Source of the DNA: CAXXIC01 sp964534355
GTDB taxonomy: Bacteria; Bacteroidota; Bacteroidia; Bacteroidales; UBA7332
Reading direction: 5' to 3'
Length of the DNA stretch: 22,774 nucleotides
NCBI GenBank assembly: GCA_964534355.1
Contig: CAZHNZ010000063.1
Span: 1 to 22,774, forward strand
Each line of letters begins with the position of its first letter. The stretch's first letter is position 1. The translations under genes were made by a program, and so were the position numbers. Positions 1 through 8,663 of the stretch are shown here, in pieces. The notes beneath the pieces were generated by a model. The model ran no database searches and was not told the origin of the DNA. It saw nothing but the letters and a program-made list of their open reading frames with translations.

Positions 1-3000
1 TTCGGATATTTGTAACGCGCCTCGAAAAATCCCCGGTTTTGAGTGAACCTCGAAGAGATATTTCCACTACTGAACGGCACTTTGTGATTGTCGAACCGGT
101 TGTATCCCTTGAACATGCTATTCTCAACCTCACAGTTCTCCTTCCATTTGGCAGAATAGGGTGCAAAACGCACATAATCGTCGCAAGTCCATTTGTCGAA
201 ATTAAGCAAATTACCATCAAACTCCTCTTCAAAAGTCATCTCCCAATCGCATTTGCGATAGGTTGGACCAGAACTCAATATCAGCTCTTTAAACTCTTTG
301 AGCAACGTTGCGGCATGGGCACGGGTAATAACCTGAGAAGGCAGCAACTGACTACCAACCGGTTTAATAACCCGCGCTTCAACCATACAGGCAAAAGCCT
401 CTTTGGCATAAGAACCTACCGATAACCCATCGGAATAAGTGCGAAGCACAACTGTTGGGTCTGTCTTGAGGTAATTTCTGACATTGGTAAAACGTCCGGC
501 AATCTCCATCGTATTGAGGAACATCTGAGCAGCAACCTCGCGGGTGATGGGTTCGTTCGGATAAATTTTAGTAGTATCGGGCAAGCCATACAACACACCG
601 GCTTTGTAGGCAGCGGCAATGTAGCCTCTGTTGGGGTCGGTGCTGACCACATCGCCAAAATTTGGAAGCAAAGCATTCGATGTCAGACTCAACATTTTAG
701 CCAGAGCGGTTATAAAATCGCCCCTGCTCATTCCATTACCGGGGGCAAAACTATTTGCATCAAGCGGTTTCACAAAGCCTTTTTTCACCATCACACTGAT
801 ATCGTGAGCTGCCGGAATCGCTTTGGTATCGGCAAATAATTTATCCTTATAATATGGAAATCCGGTTACTGCCACCTGCTTCAGGATAGCTCCGTTTGAA
901 ATATTCTTTTCGAGCAAAAGATCGCTGAAACGAGCAATATTAAACTGTATATACTCATTACTCAAACCACCGTTAAAGGTAGCCTTACCAATGGTTGTAA
1001 ATTTATACTGAGGGAAAGAAGGGATTGAGAATGATTTGGTACCAGCACCCGTTATGACTGAAAATGAGCCTGACCCCGGAGGATAACCCGCATACATCGA
1101 CAATTCATATTCACCCGGCTCTGTAATCAATGGGTTGAGGAAATAGGGTCCCGATTTCAAAAACCGGTACTCTCTTGAATAGACGGTAGAGCCGTTGTAC
1201 ATTCCCGTAGAGGTTATGCCCGAAATATCTGCTCCCTGAAGAGAAAGGCCGGGCACAATAGTGGCTGCTGCCTCTTTTTCTTCGAAAGAGGCCGGATAGG
1301 CTCCTTCGTAAAGACCTCCGTTATACGGATTTGTAGTCACAACTGTGCGGCGAAGGATTGTTCCGTCGAACTGCACATTTTCGAACATCATGCAATCGGC
1401 AAAAGTCGTATCGGTGCTGTTTTTGGTTAAACGGACAAACTCGTTTCCATTTCCGGTAAATTCGAAAACACCCAACTTACGCCAGCCCAAATCGATCATC
1501 GGATTACAGGGCGAACCGTTTTTCGAATCCATGGTCCAGTTTGAGTGAATCATATTTTTCAGATAAATCACATCCACTTTTGAATCGTGGAAAATTTCGA
1601 ATTTATCGTCCGATTTCACATTAGGAAGATAGAGATAAATCATGTATTTTCCGGTATCCATTTTTCCCGGTTTCCAAACGGCCACCGAACCGGCGGTATT
1701 CGACTCCTGTGGCACAGCAAAGCTACGGTATCCGGCTTTGTTTGAGCTTCGCCAGGTACCTGTTTGGGTGTAACCAACGGCCACCGGTGCTGCGAGTTCG
1801 ACAGCAGTCTGTGCCCGCATTTGGGTATCGTAATAGACGTCGAGGCGTATTGGCATGGCCGGAGTGGGTGCGGTAGTTGAACTTTCGCGCCAAATACGGA
1901 TATACTCGTTTCCTTTTGCATTGAAATCAAATTTTCCAACGCTGTAATACATATCACGTACGCTGTTGAGATTGGTATAAACTACATCTGTTTTTCCATT
2001 GTGAAAAACCTCAATTTTCACACGGTTATCTAAAGTAGTCACACATGTATTTTTATAAACCATAACATCTACATTACCCGAAATGCCCAACAGATTGGGG
2101 GTGTATTGTACATATTCGCCAATGACAGTGGTCGAATTGTATTTGGCACCGTTTCGCATAGTAACGGTGGTTGTCCAGCTCGCGGGTGTTTTGTAGCTAA
2201 CCAGAGAGTCGTTGTAGAAATAGGTGAAACGGGAAGCAAGTCTTTCTGACGGTGGGTTGACCGAATTGCCGGTAATGGTGACAGTATCAGAACCCGAAAC
2301 GCCGGACAAATCGACAGCTGTAGCCGTAACAACTACCTGCCCGTTAACTTTTGCGGTAAGCAAACCCGATTCGCTAATTGAAGCATACCCCGGTTTATCC
2401 ACACTCCAGCTCAGGCGTTTGTCGGCTGCATTGGCGGGCTCTATATCAGCCATCATTTGCAATGTTCCACCGGCAGTTGAGATTGAGTTTACTCCATCCT
2501 TGCCGCTCACATTGATTTTTTGCACCAGCGGATTATTGGTAATAGTTACGGTATAACTACCCTCAACCTTTGAGCCATCCAATGCTGTGGCATAAGCTGT
2601 TACTGTTCCATTCTGAATAGCGGTCAGCAGTCCGTTTGTACTGATTGTTGCAATCCGGTTATCGTCTAACGACCAAACGACCTTTTTGTATGTCGCGTTG
2701 GCAGGCAACACATTGGTGGTCAACTGAAGAGATCCCATCGGGGTAGAAATGGTATTCAAACCGGCTGCATTTTTTACTTCAATTGAATTGACAGCAACAT
2801 TTCCATAAGGGATCAGGTCAACATCATCCATTTCGAATGTTCCGATATTATTAAAGGTAAAGTACACACGGACATACTCCTCAACAGCCGGAAACATTTC
2901 GAACACGCACGAATAGGTCTGCCATTCTGTTGTAGGCGTAAAAATAAGCTTTCCACCGGAAAAAGCAACACCGGAAGTTGCCTCACTCATATTTGTAGGC

Positions 3001-3392
3001 AGATATGTACCCAGCGTGGACTGAGCACTCAGTTTCAGGTAGAAACTCACATTTCCCTCATTCGACCGGGCTCTGAACGAAAGTTTATACTTCGCCGGAA
3101 TAATTGGTTGAGCAGTGTACTGTGACAAAACACGTTGATATGTATCACTTGTTGTTGTTGTGATACATTGATAATACTTATTACCGCTTGCTTCCGTAAT
3201 AATGGAAGAGGTAAAAGTGGGTGTACCGGTAGTCGGATAAGCCTTGTAACTACTCCAGGCAGGATCGGAAACAGCCGGATTGTAGAGGTTTTTCAGGGAT
3301 AAATCAAAGGTTTTATCCTTGATTAATCCCTGCGAATTTGCTCCAAAAGCAACAATCCAGAAGACGAGTAAGAGATAACAATGTTTTTTCAT
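1..3392 (-). CDS. Giant modular CBM/BIG2/golvesin/SLH/GH16-like protein, copy 1 (3' end cut by window)
   Basis: The frame is open from the ATG at 3392 to the window edge with no stop (I translated most of it and scanned the rest for stops), giving 1130 codons of a longer gene. It is collinear with the gene at 3973-8637. The only net length difference I found is two codons missing in the third golvesin-like module (about copy-2 residues 744-750). Domains: signal peptide (about residues 1-20), CBM4/9-like jelly roll (25-196), two BIG2 Ig-like domains (200-376), three golvesin-like modules (385-834), three SLH-like repeats (848-1040), and the start of a GH16-like domain at about 1046 with the motif FEEEFDGNLLNFDKW. 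The T9SS sorting domain seen in copy 2 would lie outside the window. It has its own promoter/operator cassette 160-260 bp upstream and lies behind a terminator, so it is probably transcribed alone. Role inferred: secreted or surface glycan-binding protein. It could also be a structural surface protein. Confidence 0.85.
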   Translation of the reverse strand, partial: MKKHCYLLLVFWIVAFGANSQGLIKDKTFDLSLKNLYNPAVSDPAWSSYKAYPTTGTPTFTSSIITEASGNKYYQCITTTTSDTYQRVLSQYTAQPIIPAKYKLSFRARSNEGNVSFYLKLSAQSTLGTYLPTNMSEATSGVAFSGGKLIFTPTTEWQTYSCVFEMFPAVEEYVRVYFTFNNIGTFEMDDVDLIPYGNVAVNSIEVKNAAGLNTISTPMGSLQLTTNVLPANATYKKVVWSLDDNRIATISTNGLLTAIQNGTVTAYATALDGSKVEGSYTVTITNNPLVQKINVSGKDGVNSISTAGGTLQMMADIEPANAADKRLSWSVDKPGYASISESGLLTAKVNGQVVVTATAVDLSGVSGSDTVTITGNSVNPPSERLASRFTYFYNDSLVSYKTPASWTTTVTMRNGAKYNSTTVIGEYVQYTPNLLGISGNVDVMVYKNTCVTTLDNRVKIEVFHNGKTDVVYTNLNSVRDMYYSVGKFDFNAKGNEYIRIWRESSTTAPTPAMPIRLDVYYDTQMRAQTAVELAAPVAVGYTQTGTWRSSNKAGYRSFAVPQESNTAGSVAVWKPGKMDTGKYMIYLYLPNVKSDDKFEIFHDSKVDVIYLKNMIHSNWTMDSKNGSPCNPMIDLGWRKLGVFEFTGNGNEFVRLTKNSTDTTFADCMMFENVQFDGTILRRTVVTTNPYNGGLYEGAYPASFEEKEAAATIVPGLSLQGADISGITSTGMYNGSTVYSREYRFLKSGPYFLNPLITEPGEYELSMYAGYPPGSGSFSVITGAGTKSFSIPSFPQYKFTTIGKATFNGGLSNEYIQFNIARFSDLLLEKNISNGAILKQVAVTGFPYYKDKLFADTKAIPAAHDISVMVKKGFVKPLDANSFAPGNGMSRGDFITALAKMLSLTSNALLPNFGDVVSTDPNRGYIAAAYKAGVLYGLPDTTKIYPNEPITREVAAQMFLNTMEIAGRFTNVRNYLKTDPTVVLRTYSDGLSVGSYAKEAFACMVEARVIKPVGSQLLPSQVITRAHAATLLKEFKELILSSGPTYRKCDWEMTFEEEFDGNLLNFDKWTCDDYVRFAPYSAKWKENCEVENSMFKGYNRFDNHKVPFSSGNISSRFTQNRGFFEARYKYP

Positions 3393-3550
3393 ATTGATTG
3401 ATTTAATAATTGAATTTGTAAACACCATTCTTTATTGCATCAAAGATAATGGCTTCCGTTTCAGGAAAAGAGAGAGTCCATTTTTCATTATTGGCTTACA
3501 AGGATAATAATCAAGGCAATAATTGCATCTATTTCATGGTTAATCAATTA

Positions 3551-3580
3551 CAAAAATAATTACAAACATCTTTATCCAAC
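3551..3580 (-). promoter_or_regulatory. Bacteroidota-type promoter for giant protein copy 1
   Basis: Read on the minus strand, the -7 element TATTTTTG (3558-3551) matches TAnnTTTG exactly. The -33 position (3580-3577) reads GTTG, one base from TTTG, and lies 18 bp upstream. The block aligns base for base with the better-matched promoter at 11195-11224. The transcription start would be near 3546, giving a leader of about 150 nt. Confidence 0.6.
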
Positions 3581-3593
3581 TTTTCCTCTGATT

Positions 3594-3627
3594 AAAACAT
3601 CTATGTAAACGTTTACATAGATGTTTT
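3594..3627. promoter_or_regulatory. LacI-type operator core inside a 34-bp perfect palindrome
   Basis: The core TGTAAACGTTTACA (3604-3617) is a perfect 14-bp palindrome. The symmetry continues outward with AAAACATCTA on the left and its complement on the right, giving two 17-bp arms with no mismatch, centred between 3610 and 3611. The core fits the TGnAAnCGnTTnCA pattern bound by LacI/GalR-family regulators. It lies just upstream of the -33 element, which would suit activation, or repression together with the second site. Followed by T8 on the plus strand and T4 on the minus strand, the hairpin could also stop read-through. Confidence 0.7.
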
Positions 3628-3633
3628 TTTTAA

Positions 3634-3647
3634 TGTAAACGTTTACA
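3634..3647. promoter_or_regulatory. Second LacI-type operator upstream of copy 1
   Basis: This is a second perfect TGTAAACGTTTACA palindrome, offset by 30 bp (about three helical turns) from the core at 3604-3617. The spacing would place both sites on the same face of the helix. Here the symmetry does not extend usefully beyond the core. Confidence 0.7.
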
Positions 3648-3931
3648 CAACTCCCGCTAAAAAGGTCGGCTCCAGGATTGAAGCCAATGCCAATCGCTAC
3701 ATCTTTCTACGGGACAGATCCATACAAATATAAGATAGGGCCAGAGAATTACTCTCCAGCCCAAAAAACTTAAACACCGAAATCAACGCCCGACAGATAT
3801 GGTGCAAACCTTCGGTAACACAAAAGCAAATAAAAACTTCAAATTGAGTTTAGCGTGCTATCCATTTCATACAAATCTCAAAATCTGCCGTTAATATGGC
3901 TAAATGAGCCTGATTTTCTTTTGAATACAAA

Positions 3932-3966
3932 AGAGGCTGCCTCTATTTAATTTAGAAACAGCCTCT
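3932..3966 (-). terminator. Terminator downstream of giant protein copy 2
   Basis: AGAGGCTG (3932-3939) and CAGCCTCT (3959-3966) form a perfect 8-bp stem around a 19-nt loop. Read on the minus strand the stem begins 6 bp after the stop codon of the 3973-8637 gene and is followed by TTTTG. The T tract is short and the loop rather large, so termination may be partial. Confidence 0.65.
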
Positions 3967-3972
3967 CTTATA

Positions 3973-6900
3973 TTATTTAGCCATCATAATTCTGACCAGT
4001 TTATCTTTTCCGTCTGATTTCAGATTCAGGAAGTAGAACCCGTTTTTCAATTCGGATAGATCCAGTTCAAGCTTACCGGCATTTGCCTGTTGCTGAATGG
4101 TCATCACAATTTGCCCGGACAAATTAACCACCCGAATCAACACATCGTTGTAGGAAAGTTCGGGATCAGAAACTGTCAGAATACCTTTGCAGGGATTCGG
4201 ATAAACAAGCAATTTACTGTTAATGCCATTTTGTGCAATTCCATTAGCTAAAGAGACCAGTACAAACACGGAAGAAGAACTTGTCGCTCCGTTGCTGTCA
4301 GTCACCTTAACAGTATAGATCCCTGCATTAGCTACAGTTGCGTTGATAATGGTCGGATTCTGATCGGTAGAGGTATATCCGTTGGGGCCTGTCCACTCAT
4401 AAGATGTATAGCTACCGGATCCGCCGTTTGCCGCAGCAGTAAGCTGGATTGTTCCGTTACCGGGAACCGGACCATTGGCACTTGCCATTACTCCAAATGA
4501 TTGGGTCTTGAAAGAATAGAGCGTATCATGTGCCATCGTATTTCCAACAGCATCTTTTATTACAGACTTAATTGTCACCTTATACTCTGTATTCAGGTCA
4601 AGTTTGCCGGCAAACCGGATGCGGAAACGCAAAGGGGTAACCTGCTCTATACGGTAGGCCGGAACAGCCCCGCCATTGGCATTCACCACCGTCACATTCG
4701 AGGTAGTGAGGGTCGTAGCATTTATGGCTTTATTGAATTTCAACACCGGCGAAACGGTAACAGGCTGATCGGTTGACTGATGAGACGGAACACAAGATGC
4801 GGGTTGCAGTTCGGGCAACCATACGATTTCTTTGTAAATGCGAATCCAGTCACAGGCCGCATAAGTACCGTCGATTTGATCTCTGTCCATCGGACCATCA
4901 AACCACGAAATAACGGTGCTCAGCTGAGCCGGATAATTAGCATTGGTTGAACCCTTGGTAATACCACCTGTGCCAACTGTATTCCATTTGTCTGACAATG
5001 GCGAAACAATACCGTATGGCTTGCCATCCCACGTGTAGAAAATATCATCCACACCGGTGTATCCTCCATTGGTATGGAAGTCGGCCGACAGGTTATCGGG
5101 TGTATTGAACGCCCACTGTCTCGGTGATTTCAGGAAATAATTGTTGGTTCCCACGGAATTGGGGTATGCGCCTTCGTTGTAGTTGTTATCCCCTGCACCA
5201 CCTCCGGATGACCAGAAAGAAGTATGCGAGCCAAAGCATTTCGGATATCTGTAACGGGCATCGAAGAAACCGCGGTTTTGAGTAAACCTTGATGTGATGT
5301 TACCACTACTGAACGGCACTTTGTGATTGTCAAACAGATTGTATCCCTTAAACATTCCGTCTTCCACCATACAGTTTTCTTTCCATTTGGCCGAGAAGGG
5401 CGCAAAACGAACGTAATCGTCGCAGCTCCATTTGTCGTAATTGAGCATATTTCCATCAAACTCCTCTTCGAAAGTCATTGTCCAGTCGCACTTGCGGTAG
5501 GTGGGACCCGAACTCAGAATCAGCTCTTTGTACAATTTGAGCAACGATGCGGCAGCCGCACGCGTTATGGTTTGCGAAGGTTTAAGCTCTCCACCTTCCG
5601 GCTTAATCACGCGGGCTTCCACCATACAGGCAAAGGCATCTTTGGCAAATGCACTGACATTCGATCCGCCGGCATAAGAACGAAGAATAACCGCAGGGTC
5701 TGTTTTGAGATAATTTTTCACATTGGTAAAGCGTCCGGCAATCTCCATCGAATTGAGGAAAATTTGAGCGGCAACCTCCATTGTAACAGGCTCGTTGGGG
5801 TAAATGCGGGTACTATCGGGCAGACCGTACAACACTCCGGATTTGCGGGCAATGGCAATGTACCCTTTATTGGGGTCCGTGGTAGACACATCGGTGAAAT
5901 TAGGCAAAGAAATATTGGCCGTCAAACTAAGCATTTTTGCAACAGAAGTGATAAAATCGCCACGACTCATCGCTTTATTTGCCGCAAATGTAGTGGCATC
6001 AAGCGGTGTCATAATTCCTTTTTTCACCATCACACTGATATCGTGTTGGGCCGGAATTCCCTTGGTGTCGGTAAACAATTTATCTTTGTAGTACGGGAAA
6101 CCGGTAACAGCCACCTGTTTGAGGATAGCACCGTTTGAAATATTCTTTTCGAACAACATATCGCTGAACCGACCTACATTGAATTGCACATACTCATTAT
6201 TCAGTCCTCCGTTAAATGTAGCCTTACCAATGGTCGTAAATTTATACTGCGGAAAGGCAGAAACAGAGAAAGACTTTGCACCTGAACCTGTAATAGCCGA
6301 GAATGTACCTGCTCCGGGGGGATAACCGGCATACATAGACAACTCATATTCTCCCGGCTCTGTAATGAGCGGATTAATAAAGTGCGGCACAGAATTACCT
6401 TTACTCAATACATATTCACGCGAATACACATTAGATGGGTTATACAATCCGCAGGAAACGTAACTGTAAACATCTCCGCCCTGCATAGAGAGACCGGGCG
6501 AAACAGTCGCTGCCGCCTCTTTTTGCTCAAATGTAGCCGGATAGGCTCCTTCGTACAAACCTCCGGTGTATGGATTGGTAGTAACAACGGTACGACGAAG
6601 AATGGTTCCATCAAATTGTACATTTTCGAACATCAAACAATCGGTAAATGTAGTATCAGTACTGTTTTTGGTCAGTCGTACAAATTCATTGCCATTTCCG
6701 GTAAATTCGAACACACCCAACTTACGCCAGCCCAGGTCAATCATCGGATTACAGGGCGAACCTGTTTTTGTATCCATGGTCCAGTTGGAGTGAATCATAT
6801 TTTTGAGATAAACCTCCTCCACTTTCGAGTCGTGATAAATCTCATATTTGTCATCGGCCTTTTCATTGGGGCGATAGGCATAGATCATATATTTACCGGC

Positions 6901-8637
6901 ATCCATGCGGCCCGGTTTCCAGATGGCAACTGCACCGGTTGCATTCGACTCCTGCGGTGTAGCAAAACTGCGGTATCCGGCTTTGGTCGAGTTTCTCCAT
7001 TCGCCGGTTTTGGTATATCCTACCGCCACAGGGGCAGAAATCTCCTCGGCCGTTTGAGAACGCATGTGGGTGTCGAAATATACATCCAGGCGAATAGGCA
7101 TTGCAGGTGTGGGGGCAGAACTCGTGCTTTCGCGCCAGATACGGATATATTCATTGCCTTTTCCACTGAACTCAAATTTCCCGAGGCTGTAATACATATC
7201 TCTGACACTATTCAGATTGGTATATACAATATCGGATTTTCCGTTGTGAAATATCTCAATTTTAGCACGGCTATCCAATGGTATTGCACAGGTATTTTTG
7301 AAAATATTCACGTCCACATTGCCCGACATACCCAACATGTTTGGGGTATATTGGATATACTCACCGACAGTGGTAGTCGATTTGTACGAAGCACGGTTGC
7401 GCATGGCAACGGTAGTGGCCCAGTTGCCGATTGTCAGATAACTAGCCAGCGAATCGTTGAAGAAATAGGTAAACCGCGAAGCCAGTCTTTCGGAAGGCGG
7501 GTTTTCGGCATTGCCGGTAATTGTCACTGTATCAGAACCCGAAACGCCCGACAAGTCGACAGCCATAGCCGTAACAACAACCTTTCCGTTCACTTTAGCT
7601 TTCAATAATCCGGCCTGATCGATGGTCGCATACGCAGGCTTATCCACACTCCAGCTCAGGCGTTTGTCTGCTGCATTGGCGGGCAGGATGTCTGCCTGCA
7701 TTTGCAAAGCTCCACCGGCAGTAGAGATTGAGTTTATACCATCCTTGCCGCTCACATTAATCTTTTGCACCAGCGGATTGTTGGTAATCGTAACCGTGTA
7801 ACTACCCTCAACCTTTGAGCCGTCCAGCGCAGTAGCATAGGCTGTTACGGTTCCATTCTGTATAGCGGTCAGCATTCCGTTTGGACTGATTGTTGCAATA
7901 CGGTTATCATCCAGACTCCATGCCACTTTTTTGTAAGTCGCATTCGTTGGAAATATGCTGGTAGTTAGCTGAAGAGTTCCCAACGGTGTTGATATCGTAT
8001 TCAGACCAGCCGTATTTTTGACAGCTATAGAATCAACCGGAATATTTCCATAGGGAATTAAATCAACATCATCCATTTCGAATGTACCAATGTTATTAAA
8101 GGTAAAAAACACACGGACATATTCCTCAGCAACAGGGAACATTTCGAACACACACGAATAGGTCTGCCATTCGGTGGTAGGTGTAAAGATCAGCTTTCCA
8201 CCGGAAAAGGTAACACCTGATGTTGCTTCACTCATATTGGCCGGAAGCAAGGTACTCAGTGTAGACTGAGCACTCAGTTTCAGGTAGAAACTCACATTTC
8301 CCTCATTCGACCGGGCTCTGAACGAAAGCTTGTACTTAGCCGGAATAATTGGTTGAGTTGTGTACTGCGCCAACGCCCGTTGATAGGTATCACTAGTGGT
8401 AGATGTTACGCATCTATAATACTTATTACCGTTTGTTTCTGTAATAATGGAAGAGGTAAAAGTGGCTGTACCAGTGGTCGGATAGGCCGTATAACTACTC
8501 CAGGCAGGATCGGAAACGGCAGGATTATACAAGTTTTTGAGGGCTAAATCAAAGGTCTTATCCTTGATTAATCCCTGCGAAAATACGCCAAAGGCAAAAA
8601 CCCAGAAAAGGGATAGCAAATAATAGCTTTTTTTCAT
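3973..8637 (-). CDS. Giant T9SS-secreted CBM/BIG2/golvesin/SLH/GH16-like protein, copy 2
   Basis: Complete, 1554 residues, ATG start. Modules in order: signal peptide 1-21; CBM4/9-like beta-sandwich 25-196; BIG2 Ig-like 201-286 and 290-376; three golvesin-like modules at about 385-527, 535-676 and 700-836, each with a conserved (K)YEIYHDxK or similar strand then GxFEFxGxGNEYxR; three SLH-like repeats 850-905, 912-968 and 978-1042; GH16-like fold 1048-1275 (FEEEFDGNMLNYDKW, then GFFDARYRYPK and SFW); SbsA-type Ig 1277-1378; PKD/Ig-like 1380-1465; T9SS type A sorting domain 1473-1554 starting with VYPNPCKGILTV. The GH16 catalytic signature ExDxxE is not visible, so the fold may only bind glycan. 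The start is 26 bp after the GH95 stop, so the two are probably co-transcribed from the promoter at 11195-11224. Localisation inferred: outside face of the outer membrane or released. SLH assignment is from motif spacing and is less certain than the sorting domain. Confidence 0.88.
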   Translation of the reverse strand: MKKSYYLLSLFWVFAFGVFSQGLIKDKTFDLALKNLYNPAVSDPAWSSYTAYPTTGTATFTSSIITETNGNKYYRCVTSTTSDTYQRALAQYTTQPIIPAKYKLSFRARSNEGNVSFYLKLSAQSTLSTLLPANMSEATSGVTFSGGKLIFTPTTEWQTYSCVFEMFPVAEEYVRVFFTFNNIGTFEMDDVDLIPYGNIPVDSIAVKNTAGLNTISTPLGTLQLTTSIFPTNATYKKVAWSLDDNRIATISPNGMLTAIQNGTVTAYATALDGSKVEGSYTVTITNNPLVQKINVSGKDGINSISTAGGALQMQADILPANAADKRLSWSVDKPAYATIDQAGLLKAKVNGKVVVTAMAVDLSGVSGSDTVTITGNAENPPSERLASRFTYFFNDSLASYLTIGNWATTVAMRNRASYKSTTTVGEYIQYTPNMLGMSGNVDVNIFKNTCAIPLDSRAKIEIFHNGKSDIVYTNLNSVRDMYYSLGKFEFSGKGNEYIRIWRESTSSAPTPAMPIRLDVYFDTHMRSQTAEEISAPVAVGYTKTGEWRNSTKAGYRSFATPQESNATGAVAIWKPGRMDAGKYMIYAYRPNEKADDKYEIYHDSKVEEVYLKNMIHSNWTMDTKTGSPCNPMIDLGWRKLGVFEFTGNGNEFVRLTKNSTDTTFTDCLMFENVQFDGTILRRTVVTTNPYTGGLYEGAYPATFEQKEAAATVSPGLSMQGGDVYSYVSCGLYNPSNVYSREYVLSKGNSVPHFINPLITEPGEYELSMYAGYPPGAGTFSAITGSGAKSFSVSAFPQYKFTTIGKATFNGGLNNEYVQFNVGRFSDMLFEKNISNGAILKQVAVTGFPYYKDKLFTDTKGIPAQHDISVMVKKGIMTPLDATTFAANKAMSRGDFITSVAKMLSLTANISLPNFTDVSTTDPNKGYIAIARKSGVLYGLPDSTRIYPNEPVTMEVAAQIFLNSMEIAGRFTNVKNYLKTDPAVILRSYAGGSNVSAFAKDAFACMVEARVIKPEGGELKPSQTITRAAAASLLKLYKELILSSGPTYRKCDWTMTFEEEFDGNMLNYDKWSCDDYVRFAPFSAKWKENCMVEDGMFKGYNLFDNHKVPFSSGNITSRFTQNRGFFDARYRYPKCFGSHTSFWSSGGGAGDNNYNEGAYPNSVGTNNYFLKSPRQWAFNTPDNLSADFHTNGGYTGVDDIFYTWDGKPYGIVSPLSDKWNTVGTGGITKGSTNANYPAQLSTVISWFDGPMDRDQIDGTYAACDWIRIYKEIVWLPELQPASCVPSHQSTDQPVTVSPVLKFNKAINATTLTTSNVTVVNANGGAVPAYRIEQVTPLRFRIRFAGKLDLNTEYKVTIKSVIKDAVGNTMAHDTLYSFKTQSFGVMASANGPVPGNGTIQLTAAANGGSGSYTSYEWTGPNGYTSTDQNPTIINATVANAGIYTVKVTDSNGATSSSSVFVLVSLANGIAQNGINSKLLVYPNPCKGILTVSDPELSYNDVLIRVVNLSGQIVMTIQQQANAGKLELDLSELKNGFYFLNLKSDGKDKLVRIMMAK

Positions 8638-8663
8638 AGATAGGTTAATTAATAAGTTGAAGA

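Larger units (their letters stand above)
3393..3972. other. 580-bp intergenic region between the two giant paralogues
   Basis: No credible gene lies here. In minus-strand reading order it contains a terminator for the upstream gene (3932-3966), a stretch of about 280 bp with no feature I can name (3648-3930), two TGTAAACGTTTACA palindromes (3594-3647), a Bacteroidota-type promoter (3551-3580) and a 5' leader of roughly 150 nt for copy 1. The leader has no strong hairpin or riboswitch that I recognise. The unnamed stretch includes a locally GC-richer part (about 3655-3765). Confidence 0.6.

Noticed and set aside
1..3392. Copy 1 as a pseudogene
   Set aside because: The minus-strand frame reads from the ATG to the edge without a stop or frameshift and matches copy 2 throughout.
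3604..3617. CcpA catabolite-response (cre) site
   Set aside because: The motif fits the cre consensus, but CcpA belongs to Firmicutes. A different LacI-family protein is more likely here.
3725..3732. A TATATTTG -7-like element on the minus strand
   Set aside because: No TTTG at the right distance, and the conserved promoter at 3551-3580 lies closer to the gene.
3738..3762. Intrinsic terminator hairpin
   Set aside because: The stem is interrupted and no T tract follows on either strand in the right place.
5323..6138. A 271-codon plus-strand frame
   Set aside because: It is an antisense shadow of the SLH and GH16-like coding region. A similar shadow is seen opposite copy 1, which reflects the shared minus-strand sequence.
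6382..7608. A 408-codon open frame on the plus strand
   Set aside because: It lies entirely opposite the giant protein gene, has no domain or signal I recognise, and is rich in His, Arg and Thr as expected from the antisense of beta-sandwich coding sequence.
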